8,255 nt of DNA from Bacillota bacterium (GTDB lineage Bacteria > Bacillota > Clostridia > Lutisporales > Lutisporaceae): the NCBI GenBank assembly GCA_023405875.1, contig JAEXXN010000516.1:1-8255 (forward strand). Direction: 5' to 3'. A program made the position numbers and the translations under genes. Shown piece after piece: positions 5,805-8,255 of this stretch (position 1 is its first letter; each line of letters opens with the position of its first letter). A model generated the notes under the pieces. The model had not been told where the DNA came from. It made no database searches and worked only from the letters and a program-made list of their open reading frames with translations.

Positions 5805-7049
5805 TTAGCCTATCTCCTTTTCCTCCTCCAGCTTGGTCAGCTTCCTTTTCATAAGAGCCATAACCTCAACAGGCAGACCAAACAGGTTTATGAAGCCTTC
5901 TGCATCCTTCTGGTTATAGATATTATCGACATTCTCTCCAAAAGTAGCGAAGTCTTTGTTGTACAAGGAATATTTCGAGCTCATTCCTGAAATTATACAT
6001 GAGCCTTTATACAGCTTCATTGCAACTACTCCGGAAACGTTCTGCTGAGTACTGTCTACAAATGCATCCAGGGCTTCCTTCAAGGGTGTGAACCACAAGC
6101 CGTCATACACCAGCTCTGCATATTTGTTTGCAACCATCTGCTTGAAGCGCATGGTCTGCTTGTCAAGGGTTATATATTCAAGCTCCTTGTGTGCGCTATA
6201 CAGTATTGTACCTCCGGGTGTTTCATATACCCCTCTGGATTTCATCCCCACAAGCCTGTTCTCAACCATGTCCATAATGCCTATTCCATGCTTTCCGCCT
6301 ATCTCATTGAGCTTCTGGATCATTGCCATTGCGTCCAGCGCCGTACCGTTCAGCTTTGTAGGAATTCCCTTCTCGAATTCTATTTCAACAAGCTCCGGCT
6401 CGTCAGGTGCATTTTCAGGTGCGTTTGTAAGCAGATAAATATCCGTCGGATGAGGGTTCCAGGTATCCTCCAGGTCTGCACCCTCATGGCTCAGGTGCCA
6501 CAGGTTCCTATCCATGCTGTAGGGGCGTTCCTTTGTTACAGGCAGCGGTATTCCTCTTGCTTCAGCGTAATCTACTGCCTGCTCCCTGGATTTTATATCC
6601 CACTCACGCCACGGAGCGATCACCTTTATATCAGGATTCAGCGCCTTTATTGCCAGTTCAAAGCGTACCTGGTCATTACCCTTTCCGGTACAGCCGTGGG
6701 AAATATATTTCGCTCCCTCTTTTTCTGCAACCTCCACCAGCTTTTTGCCGATAAGCGGCCTTGCCATTGAAGTGCCCAGGAGATATTTATCCTCATATAC
6801 AGCCCCTGCCTTCAGTGTAGGCATAACATAATCCTCTGCAAACTCCTTCCTTGCATCGATTACATATACCTTTGAAGCTCCGGTGCTCATAGCCTTCAGT
6901 CTTACGGTATCCAGCTCGTCTCCCTGTCCTACGTCAACACAGCAGGCTATTACCTCCAGATCATAGTTCTCCTTCAACCACGGGATTATTATTGATGTGT
7001 CAAGCCCTCCCGAATATGCAAGTACAACCTTGTTCTTATTTGAATCCAT
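5805..7049 (-). CDS. argG: Argininosuccinate synthase
   Basis: A 414-residue cytoplasmic enzyme that joins citrulline and aspartate with ATP to give argininosuccinate, AMP and pyrophosphate. The N-type ATP-pyrophosphatase loop AYSGGLDTS (11-19) is intact. Other family blocks are YEDKYLLGTSMARP (85-98), the aspartate/citrulline-binding HGCTGKGNDQVRFE (118-131) and DRNLWHLSHEG (180-190). The length is slightly above the roughly 400 residues usual for the type I family. The start is the ATG at 7049, with GGAGG 8 bases upstream; an in-frame ATG at 7064 overlaps that ribosome binding site and is rejected. It is the first gene of an argGH operon driven by an ARG-box promoter. Confidence 0.97.
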   Translation of the reverse strand: MDSNKNKVVLAYSGGLDTSIIIPWLKENYDLEVIACCVDVGQGDELDTVRLKAMSTGASKVYVIDARKEFAEDYVMPTLKAGAVYEDKYLLGTSMARPLIGKKLVEVAEKEGAKYISHGCTGKGNDQVRFELAIKALNPDIKVIAPWREWDIKSREQAVDYAEARGIPLPVTKERPYSMDRNLWHLSHEGADLEDTWNPHPTDIYLLTNAPENAPDEPELVEIEFEKGIPTKLNGTALDAMAMIQKLNEIGGKHGIGIMDMVENRLVGMKSRGVYETPGGTILYSAHKELEYITLDKQTMRFKQMVANKYAELVYDGLWFTPLKEALDAFVDSTQQNVSGVVAMKLYKGSCIISGMSSKYSLYNKDFATFGENVDNIYNQKDAEGFINLFGLPVEVMALMKRKLTKLEEEKEIG

Positions 7050-7088
7050 ATTAACGACCTCCATTTAAATAGATAGTAGATAATAATA

Positions 7089-7117
7089 ATTATAATAAGT
7101 ATTGCATATTTATGCAA
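7089..7117 (-). promoter_or_regulatory. argGH promoter with overlapping ARG box
   Basis: On the minus strand TTGCAT (7117-7112), a 17-base spacer and TATAAT (7094-7089) make a strong sigma-A promoter, with a transcript start expected near 7082 and the argG start at 7049. The perfect 7-bp inverted repeat TTGCATA-TT-TATGCAA (7102-7117) covers the -35 and part of the spacer. It resembles ArgR operators, so arginine-dependent repression is likely. Confidence 0.85.
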
Positions 7118-7137
7118 GTATTATTTTAAAATTATAC
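7118..7137. promoter_or_regulatory. A+T-rich 20-bp palindrome upstream of the argG -35
   Basis: Bases 7118-7137 form a palindrome matching at 9 of 10 pairs (GTAT-t-ATTTT / AAAAT-t-ATAC), directly next to the ARG box on the promoter-distal side. The position fits an UP element or a second protein-binding site. Nothing equivalent lies at the argC promoter. Confidence 0.35.
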
Positions 7138-7268
7138 ATATTTTTTCCTGAACGCTTTGCGATTATGCCCTCCAATCCTTATTTATCAATGAGTGCGTGG
7201 TTTTATATTGAAACGCGGTGGCAGTACTTTATACATGCTTATACATTATTTTTTCATTTCAGGGGCAT

Positions 7269-7300
7269 AAAAAGACGCTCCGGAAGGCTTCCGGAGCGTC
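7269..7300 (-). terminator. Intrinsic terminator of rodA
   Basis: A perfect 12-bp G+C-rich stem (GACGCTCCGGAA 7274-7285 / TTCCGGAGCGTC 7289-7300) with a 3-base loop begins 2 bases after the rodA stop on the minus strand and is followed by TTTTT. It separates rodA from the argGH operon. Confidence 0.95.
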
Positions 7301-7302
7301 AC

Positions 7303-8255
7303 TTAAAATCTTATTACCTGTCGTCTCATTCCTACATTAAGTACCAGGCCGACTGCCGCCATGTTTGTCAGCAGCGAGCTTCCCCCGTAGCTGATAAAGG
7401 GGAGCGGGATGCCGGTTACAGGCATTAAGCCTATCGTCATGCCTATGTTCTCCAATACATGGAACAGGAACATAGACATAACACCCACACATATGAGCAT
7501 TCCATAATCATCCTTGGATACTCTTGCGATATGCAGGCATCTTAACAGAAGCCACAGGAAAAGCACCAATATCAGCAAAGCCCCTACCAGCCCAAGCTCT
7601 TCTCCTATGACAGAGAATATGAAATCCGTGTGCCTTTCGGGTATGAAGCCAAGATTGTTCTGGGTTCCCTGGAAGAGTCCCTTACCCGTGAATTGCCCCG
7701 AACCTATGGCAGTTTCCGATTGTATTACATGATACCCCGCACCCATGGGATCAAGCTCGGGGTTGAAAAACACAAGTATCCTGTCCTTCTGATATGGCTT
7801 AAGAAGGTTCCACATTACCGGAAGGCTTACCAGAAAAGCACTGAAAGCCCCTGCAATAATTTTGTAGTTTATACCTGCAGCAAAAAGCATGAATATTGAT
7901 ATGAAAATAAATACAAGCGCTGTCCCAAAATCCGGCTGCAGCAGTATCAAGCCTGTTATTACTCCCAGATGCAGCAGTGCAGGCAGTATGCCTGTCAGCT
8001 TGTTCAAGTGCTCCTTCCTTTTCTCCAGGTACTTGGCAAAGGTGAGGATATAGCCGAGCTTTACGATTTCGGCGGGCTGCATATTTACCGGACCAAGGTC
8101 GATCCAGCCCTTTGTCCCTTTGGTGGTGAAGCCTATTATCAGAACCAGGACAAGAAGAAAAATATTGACTCCATATATAAGCATATAGTTATCCCCGAAG
8201 CTCTTATAATCAATAAGTAAAATCACAAGTATCCCTATAATGCCCAGGATAAAGG
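7303..8255 (-). CDS. rodA: RodA, SEDS-family peptidoglycan glycosyltransferase (partial, N-terminus outside window)
   Basis: A polytopic membrane protein of the FtsW/RodA/SpoVE (SEDS) family, which polymerises lipid II into glycan strands together with a class B penicillin-binding protein. The frame is open through the right edge (316 residues seen); roughly 50-60 N-terminal residues should lie beyond, and the GTG at 8226 is internal. Family motifs are GKGLFQGTQ (about 7680), the loop ERHTDFIFSVIGEE with the essential aspartate at 7624-7626, GMTIGLMPVTGIPLPF and the signature FISYGGSS (7375-7398). The HTDFIFS and PVTGIPLPFISYGGSSLLTNM-type wording favours RodA over FtsW or SpoVE. It ends with its own terminator and looks functionally independent of argGH. 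Confidence 0.92.
   Translation of the reverse strand, partial: FILGIIGILVILLIDYKSFGDNYMLIYGVNIFLLVLVLIIGFTTKGTKGWIDLGPVNMQPAEIVKLGYILTFAKYLEKRKEHLNKLTGILPALLHLGVITGLILLQPDFGTALVFIFISIFMLFAAGINYKIIAGAFSAFLVSLPVMWNLLKPYQKDRILVFFNPELDPMGAGYHVIQSETAIGSGQFTGKGLFQGTQNNLGFIPERHTDFIFSVIGEELGLVGALLILVLFLWLLLRCLHIARVSKDDYGMLICVGVMSMFLFHVLENIGMTIGLMPVTGIPLPFISYGGSSLLTNMAAVGLVLNVGMRRQVIRF

Noticed and set aside
6189..6770. Plus-strand open frame of 193 codons opposite argG
   Set aside because: It lies wholly antisense to the well-conserved argG gene, has no good ribosome binding site and its translation resembles no protein family; it is a shadow frame.
7186..7270. Possible small plus-strand gene in the rodA-argG intergenic region
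   Set aside because: The ATG near 7190 has no convincing ribosome binding site and the frame runs through the rodA terminator into antisense rodA.

Overview
The window looks like chromosomal DNA from a low-to-mid-GC member of the Clostridia (Firmicutes). The evidence is GGAGG-type ribosome binding sites, TATAAT -10 boxes, ArgR/AhrC-type operators, a RodA/SpoVE-type protein and the clostridial flavour of the proteins. No rRNA, tRNA, CRISPR array, intact insertion sequence or replication origin is visible.

Layout, left to right. (1) Bases 1-1354, minus strand: the first 451 residues of a large membrane protein that joins a complete CPBP-type intramembrane protease domain to the start of an M1-aminopeptidase-like domain; it runs off the left edge. 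(2) Bases 1355-1694: a divergent intergenic region. On the plus strand it holds a -10 box, a probable 14-codon leader peptide and overlapping, mutually exclusive stem-loops, the architecture of ribosome-mediated attenuation. (3) Bases 1695-2480, plus: an A+T-rich class I SAM-dependent methyltransferase of unknown substrate, followed by a small zinc-ribbon protein (2576-2986). (4) Bases 2988-3155: a terminator that should work in both directions, then a MITE-like palindromic element with imperfect terminal inverted repeats and one further perfect hairpin. (5) Bases 3169-7117, minus: arginine biosynthesis genes. argG and argH abut as an operon. An ArgC-like gene follows after a 278-base gap with its own promoter. 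The argG and argC promoters have the same design: a TTGCAT -35 lying in a TTGCATA-TT-TATGCAA-type ARG box, a 17-base spacer and TATAAT. A third site close to the Bacillus ARG-box consensus lies about 100 bases upstream of the argC promoter. (6) Bases 7268-8255, minus: the C-terminal part of RodA with a strong terminator; its N-terminus lies beyond the right edge.

Functionally, ArgG and ArgH carry out the last two steps of arginine synthesis (citrulline + aspartate to argininosuccinate to arginine + fumarate) and appear to be repressed by ArgR/AhrC. The ArgC homologue shares that control but lacks the catalytic cysteine and the catalytic histidine motif, so its enzymatic role is doubtful. RodA belongs to peptidoglycan synthesis and is probably unrelated to its neighbours.

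The points most worth following up are the protease-peptidase fusion, the leader-peptide attenuator in front of the methyltransferase, the active-site-deficient ArgC, and the palindromic element at 3023-3120.
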